From NCBI GenBank assembly GCA_002118135.1, contig BDIU01000049.1, forward strand, positions 62,001 through 126,000: a stretch of 64,000 nucleotides of DNA, written 5' to 3'. A program made the translations under genes and the position numbers. The DNA comes from Trebouxia sp. TZW2008 (Eukaryota; Chlorophyta; Trebouxiophyceae; Trebouxiales; Trebouxiaceae). The notes below the pieces were generated by a model. That model was not told the DNA's origin. It saw only the letters and a program-made list of their open reading frames with translations, and did not search any database. Below are positions 34,909 to 45,923 of the stretch, in pieces (position 1 is the first letter of the stretch; every line of letters starts with the position of its first letter).

Positions 34909-37900
34909 TCAGTCAAAGCGAATGTGAGAGTTGCGGGGAGCTGGGACACCACGCAGCTTGATCTGTGTAGCACTAGGGCTGGGCACAGCTTGACCTTCAT
35001 CACCAAATCTAATATGGACCCCCTGCAGTTTGCAGTAGTCTCAACAGCGCAGCGAAAGGAGAGCTATAAATTCAAAAGCAAGGTACAACTGCTCGACACA
35101 GGCTGCTTGGGTCACTTGAACACAGCTCACCTGAGGCACAGGCAGACCACGCAAAGGCTGCCTGCTCTTAGATGCTGACTGGATGTCAAGAGATCCCAGT
35201 GCATTGCACAGCTTCTCGTCTTCCTGCACAAGTTTGCTGTAGAGTAAGATCTGCTAAACATCAGTAGCCCAACATTGCTGTCAGGAGCACAAGTGCATCA
35301 GCTTGCCACAAGTTGCAGAAAAGTCACCTCTGTGTGTTTCTTGGGTGGCTGCTGGTAAGGACTTGGACTCATGTCAGCATCAGATTGGCTGTCATACAAT
35401 CCTGCAGGCGTGCGTGGCAGGGGAACTGCTTCAGCTTTAGCTTGAGCCTTTGCAGCAGCTGCCTGTGCAAGCTTGTTGGCCACTTCTTTCCTCAATTGGC
35501 GCAAGGACCTGCAACAACATCACTGCAGCTGACTTCACACCTCACAGGACAATATTCTGTACACCCTGCATCGAGGTCTTCTTCATTCAGAGGCATGACA
35601 GAGGTTGGCAGCAGACGCATTGCAAAGCTGTCAAAGTCTCAAGCACTTTGGCACGTAAGACAACTGTCTTCAGGGTTGTAAGATGGCTGTACTTGCCTGG
35701 GGTCATATGATGGGCTTGCATGCACTTGAGAGCCAAGTCTACTGCTAGACACTTGGCCAAGATACATGTTGTCTTCTGAGGCGTCCATGCCCGTGTCCAT
35801 CTCCCAACGGTCAAAGCCGTCCTCTGGGTGGATGAGCTGATCAGCGGTATGCACTCTCCCAGCACTTTCAGTCTCTGATGCCCATGTGCCAGCTGGGCTG
35901 TCACCAGCCTCTGCGTGCAGCATTTCATTAGTCACGCTTGCTGGGTCTAAGACCTTGGGAAGGACTGAGTGTTGGGGAAGGTGGGAGTTTTGCTGGACCA
36001 TAGCTGTCTTGACATCAGGCAATCCTGCCTTGCTGGTTCTTCTTGGCTGACTGAGCATGGCATCAATGTCGCCATCTGACTCATCATCATATACAGAGTC
36101 CACCACACCTCCCAAATGTGGGCTAGCCTGTTGAGCTGCAGCCAAAGTCTCGCCAGGAGTGGTGTTGAGCTTTGCAAAGACATCTGTCTGCAGCATGTCA
36201 TTGTCTCCTGACTCTGAGTCAGTATCATTGAAGTACACAGCAGCCAAAACACCTGGTGCTGCTGGTGTGACAGCCTTGGAGTCATCAGACCCCACAGCAG
36301 GTGCTGCATTTGCAGGTGACGGAGCCCAAGCCATTGCAGGTGATGCAGCTGTTGGCAGAGTTGATGAACCCTTGGGTGCTGAACGCTGTGCACTCGTTGC
36401 CATTGCAGGCGAGTATGCCATTGATGCAGGTGTGACTGCTGGAGATGGTGTAGAAGAGGTAATGGGAGCCTTTGCACATACAGCAAAGGGCATTGCTGCC
36501 ACTGCAGGTGAGGCAGTCACCGCCATAGCGGGCTGGTTTGCCACTGCTGCTACAGGTGTGACTGCTCGAGACAATGCAGAAGAGGTACTGGGAGCCTCTG
36601 CAGGTGAACCAAAGGGGACTGCTGCCACTGCAGGCGAGGCAGTCACTGTATCTGGAGGCAAGTCTGCCATTGCTGCTGCTGGTTCGACCACTGTAGACAT
36701 AGCAGAAGAGGTATTGGGAGCCTCTGCAGGTGAAACAAAGGGAACTGCTGCTACAGTAGGTGAGGCAGTCACTGTCAGTGCTGGCGAGTGTGCCATTGCC
36801 GCTGCAGGTGATGCAGGTACATTCACTGCAGGCGAGAAAGCCATTGCGGCTGCAGGTGAAGCAGTCACTGTCACTGCAGGCGAGTATGGCATTGCTGGCA
36901 GAGGCGAGGCTGCTGTAGACACTCCAGACGAGGTGAAGGGAGCCTCTGCAGGGGAAGCAGCTGCTGCTTCTGTGTGTAAGAAAACGCTTGCTGTGGGTGG
37001 TGACGCAGCTGGAGCTGAAGGAGTTGCTTTTGCAGCCCTGGGACTCAAGCTGTCAGCAGTAATGTGGCCGGCATCTGGCTGTTTGGCCACAACAGTAGCT
37101 GGTACCTTGGGTGCTGATGTGCTGCCAGGGTTGCCAGGAGTGATTGCCAGCTTTGGTGCTGCTGAGGATGTGTGAGGTGACAGGGGAGTGCTCCATTGAC
37201 CATGATCTGCAGTGGCCGATGCACCGAGTGAAGGCTCATCAATGACCTGTAAAAAACAACATTCGCTGTTGCAAGCTTTCCTGCCTTGTAATAAAGCTCT
37301 CTGCCTGTGATGCCAGAAAAGCTGACAATTGCCAGTCTACAAAGCATGGAGCGCCACTGGTATATATGCGCAATGACTTGGATGCCACGCAAGCTGCTGT
37401 GTGTGTATAGCAGTTTTTTGCGTTCTACTTACCAAGCTGTCTGTGTCCTCATACGCAGCTGCAGCATCAGATGCCACATTGACCATGCCTGTCTTGCTCT
37501 CTTCTGCTGGTGAGTGCTGCAACTCTGTATCTGGGAGCAAGACTTGCGCAGGTCCACCTGTATTGCACAGCCTAGATTAGACAGACCAATCAGTTTGCAC
37601 TGTGCATAATCTGTTACAGATGACAGGGAGTGTGCTGCAGACTGGCTGCCAATGTTGTACCTTGAGATGACACATCGATATCTGCTTCGGCCAAGCTACT
37701 TGCCCTGTGGTCTGTTTCTGGTATTTCAGGGAGCACCTGCGCATCGTAGGTCACCTTGTTCTCGCAAAAACATTCAATGAGGTATAGCCAGATAGCATCA
37801 AATCAAATGCTTTTCCGCAGGTGGCAAGCTACCTGAGTAGGCGCAAATTCTTCGGACAAATTTTTGACCAAGGAGGTGGATTCCTCACTGATCAGAGCGT

Positions 37901-38125
37901 TCTCTGTTTCCGCAGTCACATCCAAGAAAGCTGGCCGTCCAGGCGCTTTTCGACTAGTTGATCGGACTTTGGATGCCGTCAGAGGAAGCTCTTCAAAGTT
38001 GCCGACACCTGCAAGTCACTGATATCTTCTCGTCGTGCCCAGCGGCTTGACCTAACGCGAACACATCGAAGCGACTTGCCTTGCGACCGCGCCCGACTTC
38101 GAGTGAGCCTGCCTTCGCTGTACAT
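34909..38125 (-). CDS. Ala/Ser/Pro-rich repetitive protein, function unknown
   Basis: I do not recognise this gene. Exons: 38008-37833, 37754-37661, 37557-37433, 37246-35697, 35508-35328, 35223-35131, 35022-34909 (about 780 residues) plus a first exon. The start is uncertain: 38125 (MYSEGRLTRSRAR) is possible, 38304 an alternative. The 1550-nt exon encodes imperfect ~44-residue repeats rich in TASPAVAAVPF, SPAEAP and TSSA, then an acidic region (DTDSESGDND, YDDESDGDID). Exon 5 has an alanine/lysine helix (ANKLAQAAAAKAQAKAEA). The last two exons each carry a copy of an LRG-x-P-x-P-x-x-x-HIRF motif, the second ending the protein (SHIRFD). The intron after the big exon has a GC donor. Probably disordered; the basic start and acidic patches would suit a nuclear or cytoskeletal scaffold (guess). 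Confidence 0.72.
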
Positions 38126-38304
38126 GCTGGCCGAGCAAACAATAGCCCCGCACCGCTGATTGTCCTACAAATAAATGCAATAGGCCTGTCCTGCCGTGAC
38201 TTTGCCTTTAAATGTTCAAAAGTGTCCAAGGTTGGACAACCCTTAAGGGTTGAAAGGGCGTGGGGCGCTTTCGCACAAACCGCCCGAGGAATAGCCATCA
38301 TCAT

Positions 38305-38763
38305 GAGCTATACGACGTTGGCATACAAAGCATTATCTTTAGCTGTGTGCATTTTCTCTGTTGGACTGCCAAGCAATCACTGCGCTGCTGCCCAGATCAC
38401 ACACCTTAGGTCAGGTGCTTCGGCAAACGCTTGAATACAGCAGCCTCCTGGGTCACCAAAAAAGCCAATGCATTGTGACCCACACCCTATGATTGTTGCA
38501 GTGTGCGTAACTGATGCACTGCACAGCGGTGTGAAGGAACATCAACTTTAAACCAGAGGGGCTCAAACTTGTTTGGGAACCTGGATGGGCTGCAGCGATT
38601 TAGGGGACAACACGAGTCAGGCTGGTGTAAATGTGTGATCAAGCATAACATTGTCCACGGATATGCATAACAGCATGACTGACTGTGATGTGCCAGCAAA
38701 CAACAATGGTTGACAAATACTGGTTCAAGGTAGATCTTGGCATCAGGTTCTGCTTGATTTTGC
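38305..38763. other. Intergenic between Ala-rich gene and PhyH-like gene
   Basis: Same-strand gap containing the presumed promoter of the Ala-rich gene (if it starts at 38125 or 38304) and the 3' UTR of the PhyH-like gene. No coding signal recognised. Confidence 0.45.
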
Positions 38764-41700
38764 TCAGGAGCATGATGCTGCAATAATTGCCTCCAGCTCG
38801 TCAGAGCTCATGCCAATGAGGCGCTTGCTTGTTTGCATTTCATGATCTTCGTATGGTTCCACTCCAGCTAGCTTTGGCACAATAGCAGGTACATTTACCT
38901 GTGCCTTCCCAACCTGTGTCACAGCAGCAGAGCTCTAGAACAAAACAGCAAGAGCCTGAAAAACAGTCTTGTGCAAGCCCTTCTGGATCCTGAGCAAATT
39001 AATGTGTACTTTCTTGGTGATCTGGAAGCAGGTCCCCAAAACTGCTCTGACAAGCAAGCTTTGAAAAATCGCCATGATCTTGTATCACAGCAACATTCAA
39101 GCGTTTGCTACCAATATGATGATTGCTCAGCACAAACATATGTGCATGTAGATACACAAGGCAGCTGCAAGCTTCATGGTCTTTTTTGATGCATGCTCAT
39201 TCAGCAGAACTAGAGCAGAGGCTTCTATCAAAAGCTCAAGATGATCAATGTAAGATACACAACACACGCATACCTTGAACTTGTCCAAGCGCTTCCGATA
39301 AGCCTCTTGTGTTGCACTGTCATTTTTGTCAATAGTGAAGTACCCAGGACCAATCTTGGGAAAGATGTGGACATTGTTTGCCGGCCAGTGAGTGGTCATC
39401 TGTACAACAGACCCAGATGTCACACATACACTGCCCGGGCCTGTCATTTACGCACCAAATCACTCAGATTCTAGTTGAATCAGCATTGCATCAGACACAG
39501 AGCTCTAAAGCAGCATGTGCCTGCAACGTGGGGTGCAAGTGCAGACAAGTATGCAAAATGCTATGAGTATGCTATGCCATGTACATAGAAGGCAGCAAAC
39601 TTGAACTGAGCTGTAGACATGTCAACACATCAGGGTGTGTATGTACGGACTGTGCAGGCATTGCACAGAGAATGCAGGCATTGAAGCAAGACTGAAGCCA
39701 TGCAGGGAAGGCATAACAGATTGCTCGTGACCAACAGCAGCAGCACAGCAGACAGCACAGAACACTTCAGCACAACTCAGCTGCAGACAGCCTCAGATCT
39801 ATTTGCCTCATTAGCTGAGGCGTACCTTCGCTTGCGCTTTACGCCACAGGACACAAATAAGCCACATATGAAAGGCATGGCCAGAACTGACCTACTATCA
39901 AGAAATGCTGCAATTGTACAGGGAGTTCGTTGTCTGCATGCGGGTGATTAAAGGAGGCTGCTGTATGGCCTAGAGGAACAGGGTGAGGCATGCCAGTTAC
40001 CTGCCTTGCGCTCGCGCGGGCACAGCTGTCAAATCAATCAATCAACAGAGAATTGCTCACCCTGTGTTCATCCCAAGCCTGCTTCTTGAGCTGCAAGTCT
40101 GCTGTTGTGGCCAAGCTCCTGGGCTGATAGCAGCAGTAGACTACATGACGCCACTTATTGGTATTGGCTGCATGTGAAAATTAGAATTTGACATCAAGTT
40201 GCCAATACAGGACTCACACAATGCCTTATCAAGACATTGATTTGCAGCTGACTGTTCAATTCAAATAAATTTGCTATCTGCAATGCGTCGCACATCATGC
40301 AGCGTGCTATGGGAAGGTGAAGACATCATAAGACTGTGGAGGCTTCCAACAGAACTGGCCAACCTTGCCAAAAGAGAGACGAGCAGCTTGAAATAGCTGG
40401 GTACAATTGTGCTTGCTTTACTGCAACTGCAGGGCAAAACTGCTCAGGTTCATCAGAAGCCAAAGCACAAGCAGCACAAGCTCAATGCTTGCAGCAAAAG
40501 CTTGGTCAAATCGATGCCGGCTCAGCTGTGAGATTTGGAATAAAATGCTGGCAAACACAAACTTTGTGAGAGGTTTTTTTGGAACCACTCTGGCTCACAA
40601 CTTTCAAAAAAATGAATTTGGCGTGACATCTGATGAAGTAGATGAGTATCACTTTGTTCTGAGCAAAGAGCAGAAAGAGTGTTGTCACACTGCTGTACAC
40701 ACCTGGCATTACATTTTGGTGAGCAGTTCTTGAGTCCCACAGGAAACGAGAACCTGCTTTTGCTGTAAGGGGCAGTGCAGCATACTGCTCATAGAACTTG
40801 CGCTCCTGCAAGAATACTGCAAATGTCTTAGACCATGCTCTATTCTGGTGACTGTGCGTCTCAGCTCAAGTCACATCCTCCAGGGAGATTGTGCGTCGCC
40901 AATCAGTCCGTCACACAACATGCAACACACAATGTGTCTATGTATGGTCCTTGCAGAAATGCTGAAGGTCTGCTATGCAAGCAGCTGAGCACATTACAGC
41001 AAAGTAGATGGACATTAAGCCTCAGCCAACAGCAGGCATGCCCTTTAACTTCAAGCACACTGTCAAACAAGCGCTTCTGTACCTAGTTGGCCCTGCCGAG
41101 CCTGCCTAGCACACGATTCTAATGAAATGAATAATGGACAAAACAAGCACGTTGCCAAACACAGCAAGCCCATAGCTGCAAGGAAGTGCGTTCGCATGCA
41201 GAAGAGAAGTAAGTCGTGCTTTCTTTCACTGCTCAAACTGCAATCAAGGCAGGCACATGAACTTTCTGACACAGTGCAAAATATAAGTGTAATCACAACG
41301 CAGCACGAAGAAGCAACCAACCATGACCTGCTGGTATCCAAGACGCATACTTCACAAGAATCTGCGGCTTGACAGGAGATTTGATCAGAGTAGCGCTGCA
41401 GGTGGAGATTTATTCAATTGGTAAGGAGCATGGAATTCACACCATTGTCTTGTAGCTGAGCATGGTCAGTACAGCAGGCAAGCCCGTACCCCACAGACAC
41501 TATGCATGCCATGGCGGGTTCTCTTGAGCACCGTTATCCGCCGCTGCTGTTATCCAACAATCACAAACATTGATCTACCCATAGGACAGTTCTGAGAGCG
41601 TTCAACCAATATAGGCAACATGTGCTGGCAGTGATGGGTGGCTGTACCTCAGGGTGAAGTTTGTAAAAGTCACCAGTCCTTGACTTCTCCTCTGGACTCA

Positions 41701-43358
41701 ACTTGCTGGCCGTTGCAAAGAAAGGCTCATGAGCAACATGGCTGCCATCCTTCACCAGCAGAGTGCCTGCAGCATTTGCTTCATGACTATCACAAAACAC
41801 AATTTCTCTTCTGGACTAAATACGCTAATGGTTACAAAGAAATGCTCGTGTTTAACATGGCTACCAAAATTCACCAGCAGAGTGCCTGCAGCACTTTGCT
41901 GCATGGCTATGATGAAGCACAGTTTTATGCAGCTGCTCAGGCATTTGACAAGCATCTGTTGATTGTGCACAAAGTTGCCATTGCACAGAATCAGAATCTG
42001 GTTATGAAACCACACAAGCACAGCACATAGGCATCATTAATTGCTCCAATTGAATGGTATGGAATGATTGTGATGTCAGCGCTGAGCTAACTGGAATGTG
42101 GAGGCAAGCCCACCAGTAACAACCTGTTCAAAGAGCCAATGCTGTATCAGCACTAGAAACCCTGAGCACATGACTGCTGCCGACACAAGAGAGCAACTGG
42201 GATGTGAAAGCTGAGGGGCACACTCACTGACTCACTAAGGACTTTGTGGATCTGAAAGGATCACAACTGACAGCACCTAATGGTGTCGCAGACAAACGAT
42301 CCTGCTGGAATGGTTTGCAAGCCCTGGCAGCTCTGTGCACATCACTGATGCAGTCAGTATGTCATGCTTGTGAGATGTACCAGTGTCAGGACCAACATCA
42401 ACCATGTTGATAATGCCTTGGATGCAGGCTACTCCTTTTCTTAGCGGCGCTTGGTCACAGTGCAGCCAGTCATCAGTAGACACAGTGTGCTTGCCTGGCC
42501 TCAGCACATTGATGCTGTCAAAAGAGGCCAGAAGCTCATTGGTTCCCCACAAATGTTGGAAAACCTGCGTGGCTAACATTTATGTCAAACCCTGCTGTTG
42601 AAATAATGCTATGATGCACAGGCTAGGCCAACAATACTGCAGGGGCTCCTGAGACACAGCATTGCAATTGCACTCATGTTGCAGCATACATGCGTCACTG
42701 GACAAAATTGTGCAAATATCAATGTGCTGGGAGAAAAGACGCAGACTTCAAGAAGCAAACGCATGCGCAGCATTTTGCACTGACATTTGCTTCTACCTGC
42801 AGGACCTTTGGATGACTGCGTGCCTTCCACACAAAATCCTGATGTGCAACTTCTAAAACATTGATGATGCCCTTGAAAGTGGGTGGCCACTGCTGGTCTG
42901 TTCAACTCTCAGGATCATCTCTGTTCAACAAGCAGTGATCCCAGACACGCAGCATTGCAGCCAAAGTATTGACAATCAGGCCAAGACCGCAAAAAGCTGG
43001 CTGACCTTGAGATGCCTGTGCCAAGCGACTCAAGCCACTGCCACACGCTCTCGACGTATTTGGCGCATTCTTCTCGCGAAACGAGGTCTGCAATTATGGT
43101 CCAGCCGCACTGCTCTAGTTGCAGAGCTGCTTTGGCGGCCACCAGGCGGGCGATTCTGGGGCCGAACGCATCAGCTTGGGAAAGCTCGCTACTGGCAGGC
43201 GTTGTAGCACTGGCAGCACAGGTTCGTATTGTCTGACGCATGCGCACATGCCGTGCGAAACGCTGCCTGACAACAATAGACCTTGCAGAGCGCGCTGCAT
43301 GCAGGCGTAGACCAGGCAGTGGTGAGGTTGATACAGACAAAGCAACATCGCCTGCCAT
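38764..43358 (-). CDS. PhyH-like 2-oxoglutarate dioxygenase with in-frame TGA
   Basis: Phytanoyl-CoA-dioxygenase-family Fe(II)/2-oxoglutarate enzyme; substrate unknown. Exons: 43358-43006, 42920-42797, 42564-42381, 41766-41648, 40805-40703, 40167-40061, 39399-39274, 38898-38764; 1251 nt, 416 residues, all phases consistent. The first ~50 residues are Arg/Ser/Ala-rich, like an organelle transit peptide. The Fe site is visible as WLHCDQAP (His-x-Asp, exon 3) and TAHQNV (distal His, exon 5). GTLLVKDGSH follows the first pair, and Arg in KWRHVVY may bind 2-oxoglutarate. Codon 124 is TGA (42904-42902) between DDPES and TDQQWPP, where a Trp would be expected. No phase-compatible acceptor keeps exon 2 and avoids it. 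Either a nonsense mutation, so a decaying gene, or an assembly error. Confidence 0.82.
41812..41893 (-). repeat. Relic of PhyH-like exon 4
   Basis: Copy of the exon 4 acceptor and ~75 coding bases (reads TLLVNFGSHVKHEHFFVTIS against TLLVKDGSHVAHEPFFATAS), displaced 119 bp upstream in transcript order. Open in frame with an intact CTGCAG acceptor, so it could compete with the real exon. Confidence 0.85.
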
Positions 43359-43385
43359 TGCAAAGCCGTCTGATTCTTGTCAAGC

Positions 43386-43441
43386 AGGAATTCGTGAGAA
43401 GGCATGTCACCATGTTGTGACATGCCTTCTCACGCATTCCT
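43386..43441. other. Near-perfect 25-bp inverted repeat (hairpin)
   Basis: Arms at 43386-43410 and 43417-43441: 25 bp with one mismatch, innermost 17 bp perfect (GTGAGAAGGCATGTCAC), around a 6-nt loop CATGTT. It lies 28 bp upstream of the PhyH-like start codon, so it is promoter or 5' UTR. It could be a transcribed hairpin, a protein-binding palindrome or the scar of a fold-back event. Confidence 0.85.
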
Positions 43442-43889
43442 GTCCTCTGCTTCGCTTCGCTTCCCTTCCTAGGCGGATTTCCTAGTCCAAGGTCTGACAA
43501 TAGATTCAAGCTCATGGAATTCTAGCCACAAGAGCTACCCTTCTTCCTTTGTCAGGTCCAGAATTCGATTCTGCGCAGCTCGCATGCAACTTGATGCAAG
43601 TGCATTGCCTCTGCACTAGCCTCTGCACTTGCCTCGAGCGCGGCTTTTGAACGGTCAGGTGGGTGACAGTAAGTTCCCAAGATTGCTAGCTGGCTGCTTG
43701 CGCCGCCGACCATACCACAGAAGCCAAAAGTACAGGCTCAGTCAGCAGACAATCAACGCACTGAGTGAGCCCTTGAGTACAGCAGGCGCTTGATGCCCCA
43801 CTGTCTGCTTCCCAGAATCAACGAGAGTGTCAAACTTTCAAGCTGCTTGTGTGTCAATTGTAAGGAGTTGACACCTGGCGCAAGGCTGA

Positions 43890-44960
43890 CGGCGCTGCTG
43901 TCTTGTTGCCAACTCTGCAGCTTTACTTTGTCTCCATTTTGCAGCAAGTCCTAACCCGCAAATCTGAAGACCTCTCACAGAAATCATGCAGCATGCAGCG
44001 CTGAAGGGACTTTCATCACAGCTCAAATCGCTTGATGCTCACTGCATGCAAGACCTGCAGAGCCTTGCAGAGTCCTACTGCCAGTTATATCCACAATCAC
44101 AAAGTTTTGTACAGATGGGACAGCACGTTTCAGGCAGGACGGTGTGAATCATGTCAAAGGCATCAACGAATTTAAAGCAAAGCTGGTTGTGTCCTTGTTT
44201 TGTTGCAAAGTTCCAAGTCTGCAGCCTCTTTTTGTCACCTTCCTACCATAAGGCCTGTCTCTGCAAAGTTGAATCCCCTTGACAGAGATTATCAGGCTCT
44301 TTGAGCTTCCTGACAAGCAGTGTCTTGAGCAAGATTCTTCAGAAACACATGAGATATGCTGCTGAGAGCATTTGGGGGCATGGCGCCTTTGCAACATGCA
44401 GTGCTGAAGGGGGGTTCTTGTCTAAGCCCAAACCGCTTGCTGCTTGCTGCATGCAAGATTTGCAGAGCCCTACATTCAGTGACAGGTACGTTTGCCGGCC
44501 AACCTTTCTTGCAAAAGTGACAGCATATGTCAGCTTCTCTGGTTTGGGGCATCTGAAACACATCAAAATATCTGAAGCAAGAGCGCCTGTGTCATTGTGT
44601 TGTTGCAAAGTGCCAACTTGGCAGCCTCTTTTCGCTACCTTCCTTCAACAAGGCCTGTCCTGGCGAAGCTGACGCCCCTTGACAGAGGACATGCAGCATG
44701 CAGTGCTGAAGGGGGTTTTGCGTCAAAGCCCAACACGCTTGCTGGGTGCAAGACTTGCAGAGGGCCAGACCCATTGATAGGTATGTTCATGGTCCAAGCA
44801 TCTCTTGAACAAGTGACTGTACCTGTTAGACTGCAGGGCAAGTCTGCTTGCAGCACTGCCTCTTCTGGCAATGCTGGACCCAAAATGCAAAATGCAAAAG
44901 TACTTTGTCACTGCTGCAAGTTGTCTCTATGTCAGCTTTTTACTTTTGTTCACAGAACTC
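43890..44960. repeat. Three tandem ~300-400 bp units
   Basis: Shared blocks recur in order: GTTGC(A)A...CTGCAGCCTCTTTTT (43905, 44210, 44610), CCCCTTGACAGAG (44275, 44677), CATGCAGTGCTGAAGGGG (43990, 44396, 44700), and TGCATGCAAGANTTGCAGAG (44046, 44448, 44748). The middle unit has a ~100-bp extra segment. The first unit has a 53-codon + strand frame (starting ATG at 43986) that is broken in the others. No domain recognised on either strand. Confidence 0.75.
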
Positions 44961-45164
44961 ATGCATGCAGCTGATTACCTGATCATGCTCCAAAAGTATG
45001 TATCATTTAGCCCAGCTCACGCTACTGATGATGCAAGATGAACACCACAATCCATGCGCTGACCGCTGACTGATTGCCAGCATTTCACCAGGAGCCTTCT
45101 GTCACAGGCAGTGCGCAACATCAGCGCATTGATGAGGCATGAAGCTGGTCAAATCTGTGGATTG

Positions 45165-45250
45165 AGGCAAGCCTGCCTGGCGAGACAGGACTTGTGCCAC
45201 ACACACCTAGCAATGTATGCCAGAAAGTGTAATGATTATCATTATTGTTG
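45165..45250 (-). repeat. Dispersed repeat family B copy
   Basis: On the minus strand reads AACAATAATGATAATCATTA...GTGTGTGTGGCACAAGTC, then CTGTCTCGCCAGGCAGGCTT. It is about 80 bp alike the copy at 58425-58510. The simple AAT-rich end suggests a non-LTR element 3' tail. Confidence 0.65.
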
Positions 45251-45923
45251 CATCCGTGCCAAGCCTCCATACTGATGCATGGGTCCTGTAACCTCATAGC
45301 GCCTGCTATTGACTTGCGATGCAGTAGAAAGTGCTGGCTCGTAGCAGCAAGCAGCCACTTGTGCAGCATTGCAGAAACACCAACAATGGGTTTGTGGCCT
45401 TAGAGCCTTTCTAAAAAGGTTGACAGCGCCTCTGACCCACACACGCACACACCCCTGCTTAGCAGCTCATGCATGTCCAGGTATTGGACAACATCAATAT
45501 TCAATGATTGAAACTGGATAAACTATATTTTTGCATGTCCCAGGCAGCCAGCTTCCTATGCCCTCACTCAAATAGTTGCTGGCTTGCATCTCCGTGCACG
45601 CCAGCATCGACAGGTGCTGATCCAAGCTGCAGGCACAGCAACAAAGTCACAGGCACCACTCAACCGGTCAAAATTGCCTATCAAAGTCCGACGTGGCGCA
45701 CGTGCAGAATCGGAGCGGTGGAATGCCTGCCACCTATTGGGAGCCCTTTCGTTTTGCTGAAGTATCTGCCTTCAATGAAAGGGAAGTGCCAGCTCGATGC
45801 GAATGGTGCCACCTCGGCAAGGGCAGGATGACCTGGACACCGCCGCAGATCGATGTAACATTTGACGCGATTATCTGAAGTGCTGCGTCGCGACACTCCA
45901 GGCTGATCGCGCGCGGAGTCGTC
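45251..45923. promoter_or_regulatory. GBF upstream region with ACGT elements
   Basis: Region before the GBF start. At 45690-45704 two ACGT-core elements lie together: GACGTGGC (G-box/ABRE-like) and a perfect CACGTG (45699-45704), about 220 bp before the start codon. They suggest bZIP control, possibly by the GBF itself. Confidence 0.45.

Noticed and set aside
36159..37175. 338-codon open frame on the + strand
   Set aside because: Exactly antisense to the Ala/Ser/Pro-rich exon, whose splice phases and C-terminal motif fit neighbours. The opposite frame is a by-product of GCx-rich codons.
42902..42904. Selenocysteine codon
   Set aside because: The position fits Trp by context, is not a redox site, and no SECIS-like element was sought or seen near the stop; nonsense or error is simpler.
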